In this document: one piece after another, positions 1 through 6,721 of the stretch | Layout of the letters: the number at the start of each line of letters is the position of its first letter | Position numbering within the stretch: the first letter of the stretch is position 1 | Translations under genes and position numbers: made by a program | Source of the DNA: JANWKA01 sp035533815 | GTDB taxonomy: Bacteria > Bacteroidota > Bacteroidia > Chitinophagales > Chitinophagaceae | Length of the DNA: 14,340 bases | NCBI GenBank assembly: GCA_035533815.1 | Contig: DATLTB010000052.1 | Location: 1 to 14,340 of the forward strand | Direction: 5' to 3' | Notes under the pieces: model-generated | The model's database searches: none | What the model was told of the DNA's origin: nothing | What the model saw: only the letters and a program-made list of their open reading frames with translations

Positions 1-63
1 TGAATAATAATTTAACCGGATTTATACCCATAAGTGGCTGATTTTTGGATATTTAAGGAATGA

Positions 64-498
64 TCATCCCCGCTTTTTGGCCAGGGTGCGGATATAATCG
101 ACCAATTCCCATCTCTGCTGGTCAGTCAGGATCTTTTTGTACACGGGCATGGGCGCATGTCCGGTAGAAATCATCCAATACAAAGATCCGTCCGTCTGCC
201 GCTGGACTGCCGCTGAAGTATGATCGGCGGGCTTAATTTTAAGGGCCGCAGAAGCGGGTCCGTCGCCTTTCCCATCCTTGCCATGACAAGGCGCGCAATT
301 GGTCATGTAAATCTTACGGGCCGCAGCCAGGGTGCCGGGATTGGACTTTACCGGATTTTTAACCATTTGCTCAGCTTTAGGGACAACCCATAACACCTGT
401 TGGGCATAGGATTGATTAAAGAACAGCAGGATAGGCAGCAACAGGCAGATCCGGGATAGCCATTTTGGACCTATGAGAGATAGGAATACTTTGGGCAT
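64..498 (-). CDS. secreted class I cytochrome c (single haem)
   Basis: A 144-residue periplasmic or secreted electron carrier. Residues 1-34 form a signal peptide (basic start, hydrophobic core LLLPILLFF, probable cleavage after SYA, around residue 33). The haem attachment motif CAPCH is at 68-72, followed by the GKDGKGDGPA loop common in Bacteroidota c-type cytochromes. Met117 in GHAPMPVY is the likely distal iron ligand, and the C-terminal helix (QRWELVDYIRTL) is the usual class I ending. The ATG start is the one that leaves a complete signal peptide. There is no Shine-Dalgarno sequence, as is normal in the phylum. No oxidase or reductase gene lies beside it, so its partner is unknown. The family assignment is firm; the pathway is not determinable here. 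Confidence 0.93.
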   Translation of the reverse strand: MPKVFLSLIGPKWLSRICLLLPILLFFNQSYAQQVLWVVPKAEQMVKNPVKSNPGTLAAARKIYMTNCAPCHGKDGKGDGPASAALKIKPADHTSAAVQRQTDGSLYWMISTGHAPMPVYKKILTDQQRWELVDYIRTLAKKRG

Positions 499-780
499 AA
501 TTAGTAGTTTAATGATTTAACAGAAATGAAAGGGCGGTGAAACCTGATTTTCCAAACAAACATCGTGATATATAATGAGTTGTATTCAAGTGCAATTCCA
601 GTGCCAAAACGGATTTGGCCTTTTTATGCCCCGGAGTCCACAGCCCAAAATGGATGGAAAAACAAAAAAACCAGCCTGATTTCATGATAGCAGTTACCTT
701 CCATTTATCCGGCATCCCGCAGGTAGATTCCGGACCCCAGGCAGGTACCCATTAACATACAGTCATCAAATTTTTAAAAC

Positions 781-818
781 GGGTTACCCTATCCGGATAG
801 CCTTTGGAAGGGTAATCC
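781..818. promoter_or_regulatory. inverted repeat with nested palindrome overlapping the -33 element
   Basis: The arms GGGTTACCCT (781-790) and AGGGTAATCC (809-818) pair over 10 positions, with one G-T wobble. The perfect 12-bp palindrome CTATCCGGATAG sits at 789-800, partly in the loop. The structure covers the TTTG of the putative -33 element at 803-806, so it could be an operator or a DNA-binding-protein site. No bound factor can be named. Confidence 0.35.
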
Positions 819-835
819 GGATATGCTTAGCTTTG
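803..835 (+). promoter_or_regulatory. Bacteroidota-type promoter for the GT2 gene
   Basis: TTTG at 803-806, a 21-base spacer, then TAGCTTTG at 828-835 match the Bacteroidota sigma consensus (TTTG, 17-23 bases, TAnnTTTG). Transcription would begin around 840, giving a leader of about 65 bases before the ATG at 905. Confidence 0.55.
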
Positions 836-904
836 AACCCAAAGTGCATTTCAGGATACCTGCATACAGGTCCTCACGCATGATTTGCCTTTAACTGAAC
901 CCCC

Positions 905-1741
905 ATGTTCTCTATCCTGATACCCACCTGGAATAACCTGCCTTACTTACAATTGTGCCTGGAAAGCCTCCGTAAAAACGCTGTAGGTTCTCACCAGATC
1001 ATCCTGCATATCAATGAAGGCACAGACGGTACCCTGCAGTGGGTGAAGGATCAAAAACTGGATTATACTTACAGTGAGCGTAACCTGGGTATTTGCACCG
1101 CTTTGAACTTAATGGCTATGAAAGCTGTCCACCCGTATATTCTTTATCTCAATGATGATATGTATTGCTGCCCGGACTGGGATAAATATCTGATTGAGGA
1201 AATTAAACGCATGCAGACAGATTGCTTTATGTTATCCGCTACCCTGATAGAGCCTTTGCCCAGCAGGAACACCTGTGTGATTGTAGCGGATTTTGGTCAG
1301 GATGCCGCAAATTTCAAGGAGCAGCGCCTGATTGATGAATTCCGCAAACTACCCAAGGATGACTGGTCCGGTTCAACCTGGCCTCCCGCCCTGATCCATA
1401 AAAAATATTGGGGAATGGTTGGAGGGTACAGCCTGGAATTCAGTCCAGGCATGAGCAGCGATGATGATTTTTCTATGAAAATGTGGCAGATAGGTTGCAG
1501 GATATTTAAAGGCGTTGCCCAAAGCCGAGTTTATCATTTCCAACGTAAGTCCACAGAAAGGGTGATCAAGAACAACGGAAGAAAACAGTTCCTGATGAAA
1601 TGGGGTATTAACCAGTCTACTTTCCGTAAATATTATTTAAGCATGGGTGAACCCTATGACGGAATCCTGGCTGATCCTCCCCACACTTATTCTTTGAAGC
1701 TGGAATTACTGCGGGCCTGGTTAAAACGAAAATTAATGTAG
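905..1741 (+). CDS. family 2 (GT-A) glycosyltransferase
   Basis: A 278-residue soluble or membrane-associated sugar transferase. The N-terminus FSILIPTWNN is the typical GT2 nucleotide-binding strand. NDD at 83-85 (YLNDDMYC) is the metal- and nucleotide-sugar-binding DxD-type motif. The segment from GMVGGY (170-175) to PGMSSDDDFSMKMW (181-194), with an acidic triplet at 186-188, corresponds to the acceptor/catalytic-base region, and His211 (VYHFQ) is the late His often seen in this family. There are no membrane helices. An in-frame TGA at 896-898 rules out an upstream start. The gene stands alone behind its own promoter and converges on an LPS-core-type transferase. A role in surface glycan or LPS assembly is inferred; donor and acceptor sugars cannot be read from the sequence. 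Confidence 0.88.
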   Translation: MFSILIPTWNNLPYLQLCLESLRKNAVGSHQIILHINEGTDGTLQWVKDQKLDYTYSERNLGICTALNLMAMKAVHPYILYLNDDMYCCPDWDKYLIEEIKRMQTDCFMLSATLIEPLPSRNTCVIVADFGQDAANFKEQRLIDEFRKLPKDDWSGSTWPPALIHKKYWGMVGGYSLEFSPGMSSDDDFSMKMWQIGCRIFKGVAQSRVYHFQRKSTERVIKNNGRKQFLMKWGINQSTFRKYYLSMGEPYDGILADPPHTYSLKLELLRAWLKRKLM

Positions 1742-1787
1742 AAGATACCTGGATGGATTATCCGATCCGGATATCCTGCAGCATTCA

Positions 1788-1812
1788 AAAGGGGCCCTTT
1801 ATTTTTCCTTTA
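1788..1812. terminator. possible weak terminator between convergent glycosyltransferase genes
   Basis: AAAGGGGCCCTTT (1788-1800) followed by ATTTTTCCTTT gives at best a 5-bp stem with a 3-base loop and a T-rich tail on the plus strand. It lies 46 bases after the stop of the upstream gene, so position favours a terminator, but the stem is short. Confidence 0.3.
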
Positions 1813-1861
1813 TCCCAGCTTCCGGATGCAATAGCCGAAGATTGGAAAATTCCCTGAGTCA

Positions 1862-2623
1862 CTACTTTACTTTTTTGTCATTCATCTCTCTTAATAAGGC
1901 ATATTTTACGTAGGTGCCAAATGCAATAAAGAGGGCAATCGTCAATCCAGACACCCCATCGAGGAAACCGGCCTTGAACAAATAGCTCTTCAGGAAGGCG
2001 GCCGGCGGATTCAACATGAGGTTCAGCAAGGAAAATTTCCTGCCTCCCGACCGCATGCTTTCTGCTGCCAGAACTGCATACCGGCTGATCTTCTCCAGAT
2101 GTTCGGGTATATTCCGATAAGCTTCATGCAATAAGTCTCCGGTAAGATGCCCTTTGCTGGATCCGGGAACCAGGCTAAATATATCATGTGGATTATCTCC
2201 GCCCCATGCGCCTTTTCTGCTGTCCCATAACCTGAGTTTCCGGTCCGGGTACCAGGAACCATGCCTGATCCACCGGCCGCAATAACTATTGAGCCTGTTC
2301 ATGGAATAACCATCACAAACCCAGCTGGATTTAATCGCAGCAATGGATTGAAAGAGATCCGCTGATAAATATTCATCCCCGTCAAGGGAAAGAATATGGG
2401 GATATAAGGCCTGAGTGATGGCAAAATTTTTCTGTTCAATATGTCCTTCGAATGCATGGGAGATGAAACGGATCTTCATTTCCCTGCAGATATCCGCAGT
2501 GCGATCGGTGGAAAAAGAATCCACTACCACCAGATCATCAGCAATCCCTCTGACCGAATCAAGGCAGCGGCCGATGGATTTTTCCTCATTAAAGGTGATG
2601 ATCACCACAGAAATCGGAGTCAT
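1862..2623 (-). CDS. WaaE/KdtX-like LPS-core family 2 glycosyltransferase
   Basis: A 253-residue GT2 enzyme resembling the WaaE/KdtX group, which adds a glucose-type residue to the inner LPS core at the cytoplasmic face of the inner membrane. Seen: ISVVIITFNEE at 4-14, VVVDSFSTDRT at 32-42 (VDS/GS-x-D-x-T nucleotide-binding turn), HIEQKNFA at 61-68, the metal site LDGDEYLS at 80-87, and RLNSYCGRWIRHGSWYPDRKLRLW (about 109-132), which is close to the family's conserved acceptor region. A hydrophobic C-terminal segment (about 216-240) may dock on the membrane. The ATG start gives a normal family N-terminus. It is transcribed divergently from the Lon-domain gene. The family is confident; the exact core linkage is inferred, and Bacteroidota members may act on other lipid-linked sugars. 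Confidence 0.87.
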   Translation of the reverse strand: MTPISVVIITFNEEKSIGRCLDSVRGIADDLVVVDSFSTDRTADICREMKIRFISHAFEGHIEQKNFAITQALYPHILSLDGDEYLSADLFQSIAAIKSSWVCDGYSMNRLNSYCGRWIRHGSWYPDRKLRLWDSRKGAWGGDNPHDIFSLVPGSSKGHLTGDLLHEAYRNIPEHLEKISRYAVLAAESMRSGGRKFSLLNLMLNPPAAFLKSYLFKAGFLDGVSGLTIALFIAFGTYVKYALLREMNDKKVK

Positions 2624-2733
2624 TCAATAAGGTTTGATCAATGAGGAGTTAAAAATAATCAAATCGCGGGAAGTACTCCACCAGGATGGATAATTTACCC
2701 GCAGAATCTGGCGTTTTTTCCTTAATATTGAAA

Positions 2734-3369
2734 ATGACCAATTTCATCCCTGTTTTTCCTCTGGCCATTGTGGTTTACCCTGATGAACAAATCAATCTGC
2801 ATATTTTCGAACCCAAATACAAACAACTGATCGGGGATTGCCTGAAACAACATAAACCGTTCGGTATTCCCGCAGTGGTCGACAATAAAACCTGCGAGTT
2901 TGGGACCCTGACGGAGATCAGTTCTCTGGAGAAGACTTTTGATAACGGGGAAATGGATATCTGCATCAAAGGAATGGCGGTGTTCCGTATTCTGGAACCC
3001 ATCCATGAAATCCCGGATAAGCTGTATTCAGGAGCTATTGTCAATTATCCTGAAAATAAGACTTCAGGCCGGGAAAGCCTGATGAAGCAACTGATCATCC
3101 GCATCAGGGAATTGCATGTTATCCTGAAAATCAGCAAAGATTTCAAAAAGCCGGATTCGGAACTGAATTCCTATGACCTGGCTCACCATTCCGGACTGTC
3201 CATACAACAGGAATATGACCTGCTTTGCTTGCTGGATGAATTGCACCGGCAGGAATACCTGAAGCGCCACCTGAAAAAAGTGATTCCCCTGATGTCCCAG
3301 ATCGAGATGCTGAAGGAAAGGGTGAAACTGAATGGACATTTCAGGAGTTTGTCCATTGACAATATTTAA
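2734..3369 (+). CDS. stand-alone Lon substrate-binding (LON/PUA-like) domain protein
   Basis: A protein of 211 residues from the preferred start. It carries the Lon protease N-terminal domain (FIPVFPLAIVVYPDEQ... LHIFEPKYKQLI) without AAA+ or protease parts. FPL-x-x-VVYP and L-x-IFEP-x-Y are the hallmark segments; the second half is helical and charged and resembles the rest of the LonN fold. An ATG at 2686 would add 16 residues (227 in total), but the extra part does not look like the family, whereas MTNFIPVFPL begins where relatives normally begin. TAATATTG at 2723-2730 is a one-mismatch -7 element just before the chosen ATG. The gene heads an operon with coaX (15-base gap) and lptC. Its function is not established: it may bind exposed peptides or act as an adaptor. 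No catalytic residues are visible. Confidence 0.85.
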   Translation: MTNFIPVFPLAIVVYPDEQINLHIFEPKYKQLIGDCLKQHKPFGIPAVVDNKTCEFGTLTEISSLEKTFDNGEMDICIKGMAVFRILEPIHEIPDKLYSGAIVNYPENKTSGRESLMKQLIIRIRELHVILKISKDFKKPDSELNSYDLAHHSGLSIQQEYDLLCLLDELHRQEYLKRHLKKVIPLMSQIEMLKERVKLNGHFRSLSIDNI

Positions 3370-3384
3370 CCTGATCCCGGCATT

Positions 3385-4128
3385 ATGGATACGGATAAAA
3401 CGGTTTCCCTTTGCCTGGACCTGGGTAATTCCCTGCATAAACTGGCGGTTTTTACGGGCAATACCCTGGTAAAGTCCTGGACGGTGCAGCTCTCAGGGTT
3501 ACAGGAGTGCCTGCAGGAAAACATTCTACCCTATCATCCCCGGCAAAGCATCCTGTGTTCTGTCATCAACCATCATCCGGAAACCGAACATTGGTTATCC
3601 GGTCATACCAGGATGGTCCGGCTGGATCATCTCACTGCTCTCCCTTTCATCAATGCCTATGAGCATCCTTCAACCCTGGGTCCGGACCGGATCGCCCTGG
3701 CAGCGGGTGCGGCCGTTTATTATGCCGGCCGGCACACGCTGATCATCGGGACAGGCACCTGCATCACGTTTAATTTTGTCAGCCAGGGCGGGGAGTTCCT
3801 GGGAGGCAGCATCTCTCCCGGTCTCCACATGCGGCTGGAAGCCTTGCACACTTTCACCGGCCGGTTGCCCAAAGAAAAAATCAGCCCCCTCTTCCCCCTG
3901 ATAGGTTACAATACCCGGCAATCCATTTTGAGCGGCGCCCTGGGTGGAGCAATTGCAGAAGTGGATGGCCTGATCGGGAGATACCAGGAAAGATACGAGG
4001 AAATGCAGGTGGTGCTTACCGGCGGGGACATGCTATTTTTTGAAAGACATTTGAAAAGCAAGGTATTGCCTGATCCGGATCTTCTGGTCAGGGGACTGCT
4101 GGCTATTTTACAGTTAAACAATCCCTGA
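3385..4128 (+). CDS. coaX: type III pantothenate kinase (CoaX)
   Basis: A 247-residue member of the ASKHA fold that phosphorylates pantothenate with ATP, the first committed step of coenzyme A synthesis in the cytoplasm. Seen: phosphate-binding LDLGNS (11-16, the DxGN motif), PSTLGPDRIALAAGA (95-109) with the substrate-binding GPDR, the glycine-rich GTGTCITFN (122-130), GGSISPGLHMR (140-150), NTRQSILSGALGG (176-188) and the second nucleotide motif VLTGGD (210-215). The length is normal for type III enzymes. Odd point: at position 122, where many CoaX proteins have Asp (V-x-D-A-G-T), this protein has Gly, and Asn130 replaces a commonly acidic position. Either it is a lineage variant or activity is altered. 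It sits between the Lon-domain gene (15-base gap) and lptC (11-base gap), so it is probably co-transcribed. Confidence 0.9.
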   Translation: MDTDKTVSLCLDLGNSLHKLAVFTGNTLVKSWTVQLSGLQECLQENILPYHPRQSILCSVINHHPETEHWLSGHTRMVRLDHLTALPFINAYEHPSTLGPDRIALAAGAAVYYAGRHTLIIGTGTCITFNFVSQGGEFLGGSISPGLHMRLEALHTFTGRLPKEKISPLFPLIGYNTRQSILSGALGGAIAEVDGLIGRYQERYEEMQVVLTGGDMLFFERHLKSKVLPDPDLLVRGLLAILQLNNP

Positions 4129-4139
4129 CCCTCCCGCTT

Positions 4140-4685
4140 TTGATACCCCGTTTTACATATGCCATTTGGATTTTGCTGATCAGCGGCTGCGTCAATGATG
4201 TGCACCAGATCGAGGACCTGAATAAACAGAGCGTGCAAATTGAAGTGGCCCATCATATCCTCTCCTATTATAGCCGCAGTGGGAAGGTGAATGCCCGCCT
4301 AACGGCTCCCCTCCTCTATCGCTATCTCGACAAGCAACCCTATGTGGTCCTGAACCAAGGGCTTAAAGTGGAATTCTATAATGACAGTCAGGAGGTCTCC
4401 AGTACCCTGACGGCCAGGATCGGGGAATATTTTTCCAATAACAACATGATGGTGGTCAGGGACAGCGTAGTCGTGGTCAACCAGAAGGGAGAAAGGCTGG
4501 AATGTCAGAAATTAACCTGGGACGCCAGCAAACAGCAATTTTTTACCCATGATCCGGTAAAAATCATTACCGCCAATGAGATCATATACGGAGATGGCCT
4601 GATTGCAAACGAGAATTTTACCTGGCATGAGATCATCCATCCGCATAACAGCCAGATCAGGGTGAGTTCAGGGAAGCTACCATAA
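4140..4685 (+). CDS. lptC: LPS export periplasmic protein LptC, predicted lipoprotein
   Basis: A 181-residue protein of the LptC/OstA-like beta-jellyroll family, which takes LPS from the LptBFG transporter and passes it along the periplasmic bridge. The N-terminus MIPRFTYAIWILLISGC is a short lipoprotein signal with lipobox ISGC (Cys17). The remainder is rich in alternating hydrophobic strands (ARLTAPLLYRYLDKQPYVVL, VSSTLTARIGEYF, MMVVRDSVVVVNQKG, LECQKLTWDASKQQFFTHDPVKI), ending with IIYGDGLIANENF, the typical LptC pattern. The start is TTG at 4140: no in-frame ATG is available, and this start gives a complete lipobox signal. E. coli LptC is held by a membrane helix; lipidation here is a prediction. 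It is the last gene before a strong terminator. lptA and lptB are not in the window. Confidence 0.85.
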   Translation: MIPRFTYAIWILLISGCVNDVHQIEDLNKQSVQIEVAHHILSYYSRSGKVNARLTAPLLYRYLDKQPYVVLNQGLKVEFYNDSQEVSSTLTARIGEYFSNNNMMVVRDSVVVVNQKGERLECQKLTWDASKQQFFTHDPVKIITANEIIYGDGLIANENFTWHEIIHPHNSQIRVSSGKLP

Positions 4686-4695
4686 ATGCCCAAAA

Positions 4696-4734
4696 CATAA
4701 AAACCCAGCCTCCTCTATGGGCTGGGTTTTTATG
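4696..4734. terminator. strong intrinsic terminator, probably bidirectional
   Basis: CATAAAAACCCAGCC (4696-4710) pairs perfectly over 15 bp with GGCTGGGTTTTTATG (4720-4734), with a 9-base loop. The GC-rich core is flanked by A and T runs on both sides, so it can end the lptC operon on the plus strand and also serve tatC on the minus strand. Confidence 0.92.
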
Positions 4735-4928
4735 CTTTAACCTATTTTTAACCTAAAATTATTATATAGAAGTCAATAAGTATGCCAAAAGAAAATTATC
4801 TGCTCATCTTATCTCGATTATGTCTATAAATTATTACTAATCAAATTCATTTATAAATTAACTATTTTATATATTATAAATACCCCCCGACCTGGAATTC
4901 CCGGATCCCACATCGTTTATGGGGCCTT
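4735..4928. other. AT-rich spacer between convergent lptC and tatC
   Basis: A 194-base spacer, strongly AT-rich from about 4738 to 4882 compared with its neighbours. The only structure noted is a direct repeat of TATAAATTA (4825-4833 and 4852-4860, period 27). No open frame, promoter consensus or RNA gene is recognisable. Confidence 0.5.
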
Positions 4929-5771
4929 TTATACCCACTCCTTTTCCTCTTTTTGCTTTTGCTTGATCACCCTTCGGGAAATGTAAATACTGATTTCATA
5001 AAGCAAATAAAGAGGCACACTCACCATAATCTGGCTGTTGATATCGGGGGGGGCAATGAATGCGGCAATGCCAACGATGATGAGGATGGCCTGCTTGCGG
5101 TAAGTTTTCAGGAATTCGGGAGTCAGGATCCCCACCTTGGTCAGGAAGTAAACCAGGATGGGCAGTTCAAAAATACAACCGAGTCCGACCACCAGTTGCG
5201 TGACAAGGTCCAGGTAACTTTGAATGGTGAAGATATTCTCAAACTGGGGAGAGATATGGTAACTGGAAAAAAAAACCAAGGCATAAGGGGTAATGCAGTA
5301 ATACGCAAATAATACCCCCATGAAAAACTGCACCGATGTCCAGAAGACTACCCCTCGGGTATACCTGGCTTCATTTGGTTTCAGGGCAGGTTTGACAAAT
5401 CTCCAGAACTCCCATAAAATATAAGGCATGGCAATGATGATTCCCAGGATCAGGGAGGAAGTCAGGGCCAGCATGAACTGACCAGACACTTCCATATTCT
5501 GGAACCTGATATTCATATTGCCTGCACAGAACCGGTTGCCCATATGCAACCTGCGATCCAGGCTGCACAGTAAGCGAAAGGTAATGAAATCAGGCCGGGT
5601 AGGGCCGAGGATAATCTGGTTGTATACAGGACCGATATAGATAAATATCAGGATACCCCCGATGCCAATGGCAATCAATGACCTGAAGATATGCCATCGC
5701 AGTGTTTCCAGGTGATCAAAAAAGGACATTTCTGCCTTTTCGGGATTATTCCTGAAGAGTTCCTTGAACAT
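4929..5771 (-). CDS. tatC: Sec-independent protein translocase TatC
   Basis: A 280-residue inner-membrane protein, the twin-arginine signal receptor of the Tat pathway that exports folded proteins. Seen: the conserved cytoplasmic N-terminal motif MSFFDHLETLRWH (15-27, with Glu22 in HLExLR), first helix at about 29-48, FWRFVKPALKPNEARY (122-137), which is the conserved cytoplasmic loop with the P-x-L-x-x-x-E pattern, and FELPILVYFL (201-210) carrying the helix-4 Glu202. About six membrane helices are readable. The first periplasmic loop (about 50-97) is longer than in E. coli TatC, which I believe is common in this phylum. The C-terminus is lysine- and glutamate-rich. No tatA/tatB gene is present here. 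It lies 66 bases after the OmpA-like gene and may be read from the same transcript. Confidence 0.95.
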   Translation of the reverse strand: MFKELFRNNPEKAEMSFFDHLETLRWHIFRSLIAIGIGGILIFIYIGPVYNQIILGPTRPDFITFRLLCSLDRRLHMGNRFCAGNMNIRFQNMEVSGQFMLALTSSLILGIIIAMPYILWEFWRFVKPALKPNEARYTRGVVFWTSVQFFMGVLFAYYCITPYALVFFSSYHISPQFENIFTIQSYLDLVTQLVVGLGCIFELPILVYFLTKVGILTPEFLKTYRKQAILIIVGIAAFIAPPDINSQIMVSVPLYLLYEISIYISRRVIKQKQKEEKEWV

Positions 5772-5837
5772 AAGCAGTGAATGGTCAGAGAAAGGCGCAA
5801 ATTAAGCATTCCGGTATGATTTTAACCGGTTAGCTGA

Positions 5838-6683
5838 TCAGTCCTCGCCCAGAATTTTGTAAAGTTCATCCAGATTGGGAGTAAGGATGATGTCCGTGCG
5901 CCGGTTAAGCGCCCTGCCAGCCGCATGTTCATTGGAGGCCACCGGATTGTATTCGCTCCGGCCTGATGCAGTGATCCTGGCCGGCTGAACGGCATATGAA
6001 GTCAGTATACGGACAATAGATGTTGCCCGGAGCACACTGAGATCCCAGTTATCTTTCATGTTGCCTGAGCCTTTCAGCGGCACATTGTCTGTATGGCCTT
6101 CTATCATGATATTGATCGAAGAATCCTTTTCCAGCACTGCCGCCAGTTTTTTCAGGGCATTCACCCCCTTTGGATCAACGGCTGTGCTTCCTGTTTTAAA
6201 AAGTAATTTTTCTGCAAGGGAAACATATATTTTCCCATTCTTAATGGTCACAGTCAGATCACTTTTATCAAAGCCCAGCAAGGCCTTCTGTATCCTGCCT
6301 TTCAATGCATTGACGGCGGAATCCTTTCGGGCCAGGAGGTCCTGTAATTTCTGAAGTTCACTGCTGAGCCGGGATTGCGCACTGGTTGAGGCATTGTTTT
6401 CTCTGATGGCCTGCTTGTAAAGGTTGCTGAGATGCTGGTTCATATCCCGGGCCTGCTGGTTGGAAGCAACCATGTCTGCAGTATCTGCAGTCAGCTGGTT
6501 GATTATATTTTGCAGGGAATCCCGGTCCGCCTTAAGGGCCCTGGCCTCGTCCTGTGCGGAAATGACCTGGTTCTGATAAGTATCCGCCCTGGCGAGCTGA
6601 TCTTCGAATTTCTTTTGGGAGACACAGGCTGAGCACAGCAGGATGATTCCCAGAATGACGGTCGCAGTGGTGATTCTGTACAT
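5838..6683 (-). CDS. OmpA-family lipoprotein with coiled coil, peptidoglycan-binding
   Basis: A 281-residue outer-membrane-associated protein. Residues 1-20 are a lipoprotein signal ending in CSAC (lipid on Cys20). Residues about 24-135 are a long helical, Asp/Gln/Ala-rich coiled coil. Residues about 160-275 are the OmpA C-terminal domain: LLFKTGSTAVDPKGVNAL, IEGHTDN (194-200), DNWDLSVLRATSIV (211-224) with the meso-diaminopimelate-contacting Asp and Arg positions, and GRALNRRTDI (256-265). The family anchors the outer membrane to peptidoglycan; some relatives are MotB-like, but no membrane helix or motor motif appears here. It begins 38 bases after the end of the GH18-NodB-GT2 gene, so co-transcription is likely and may link the two functionally. 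Confidence 0.9.
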   Translation of the reverse strand: MYRITTATVILGIILLCSACVSQKKFEDQLARADTYQNQVISAQDEARALKADRDSLQNIINQLTADTADMVASNQQARDMNQHLSNLYKQAIRENNASTSAQSRLSSELQKLQDLLARKDSAVNALKGRIQKALLGFDKSDLTVTIKNGKIYVSLAEKLLFKTGSTAVDPKGVNALKKLAAVLEKDSSINIMIEGHTDNVPLKGSGNMKDNWDLSVLRATSIVRILTSYAVQPARITASGRSEYNPVASNEHAAGRALNRRTDIILTPNLDELYKILGED

Positions 6684-6721
6684 GCTATTATTTTAGGATG
6701 AGAATTGACATTGCTCTTTTT

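Larger units (their letters stand above)
499..904. other. intergenic region between divergent cytochrome c and glycosyltransferase genes
   Basis: This 406-base stretch has no convincing gene. A minus-strand open frame at 509-715 has no recognisable domain and a composition unlike a real protein. The right third holds a good plus-strand promoter (803-835) and an inverted repeat (781-818). A weak hairpin, ACCTG-CATA-CAGGT, lies at 858-871 in the presumed leader of the glycosyltransferase mRNA. I found no perfect TAnnTTTG element facing the cytochrome gene. Confidence 0.6.

Noticed and set aside
1..63. Left edge of the window
   Set aside because: Too short to hold a recognisable feature; no gene end or RNA could be identified.
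509..715. A 68-codon minus-strand frame upstream of the cytochrome gene
   Set aside because: No domain, signal peptide or promoter element, and a composition like random sequence.
5823..5841. Short palindromes TAACCGGTTA and CTGATCAG at the end of the OmpA-like gene
   Set aside because: They are short, have no loop or T-tract, and are not convincing as a terminator or operator.
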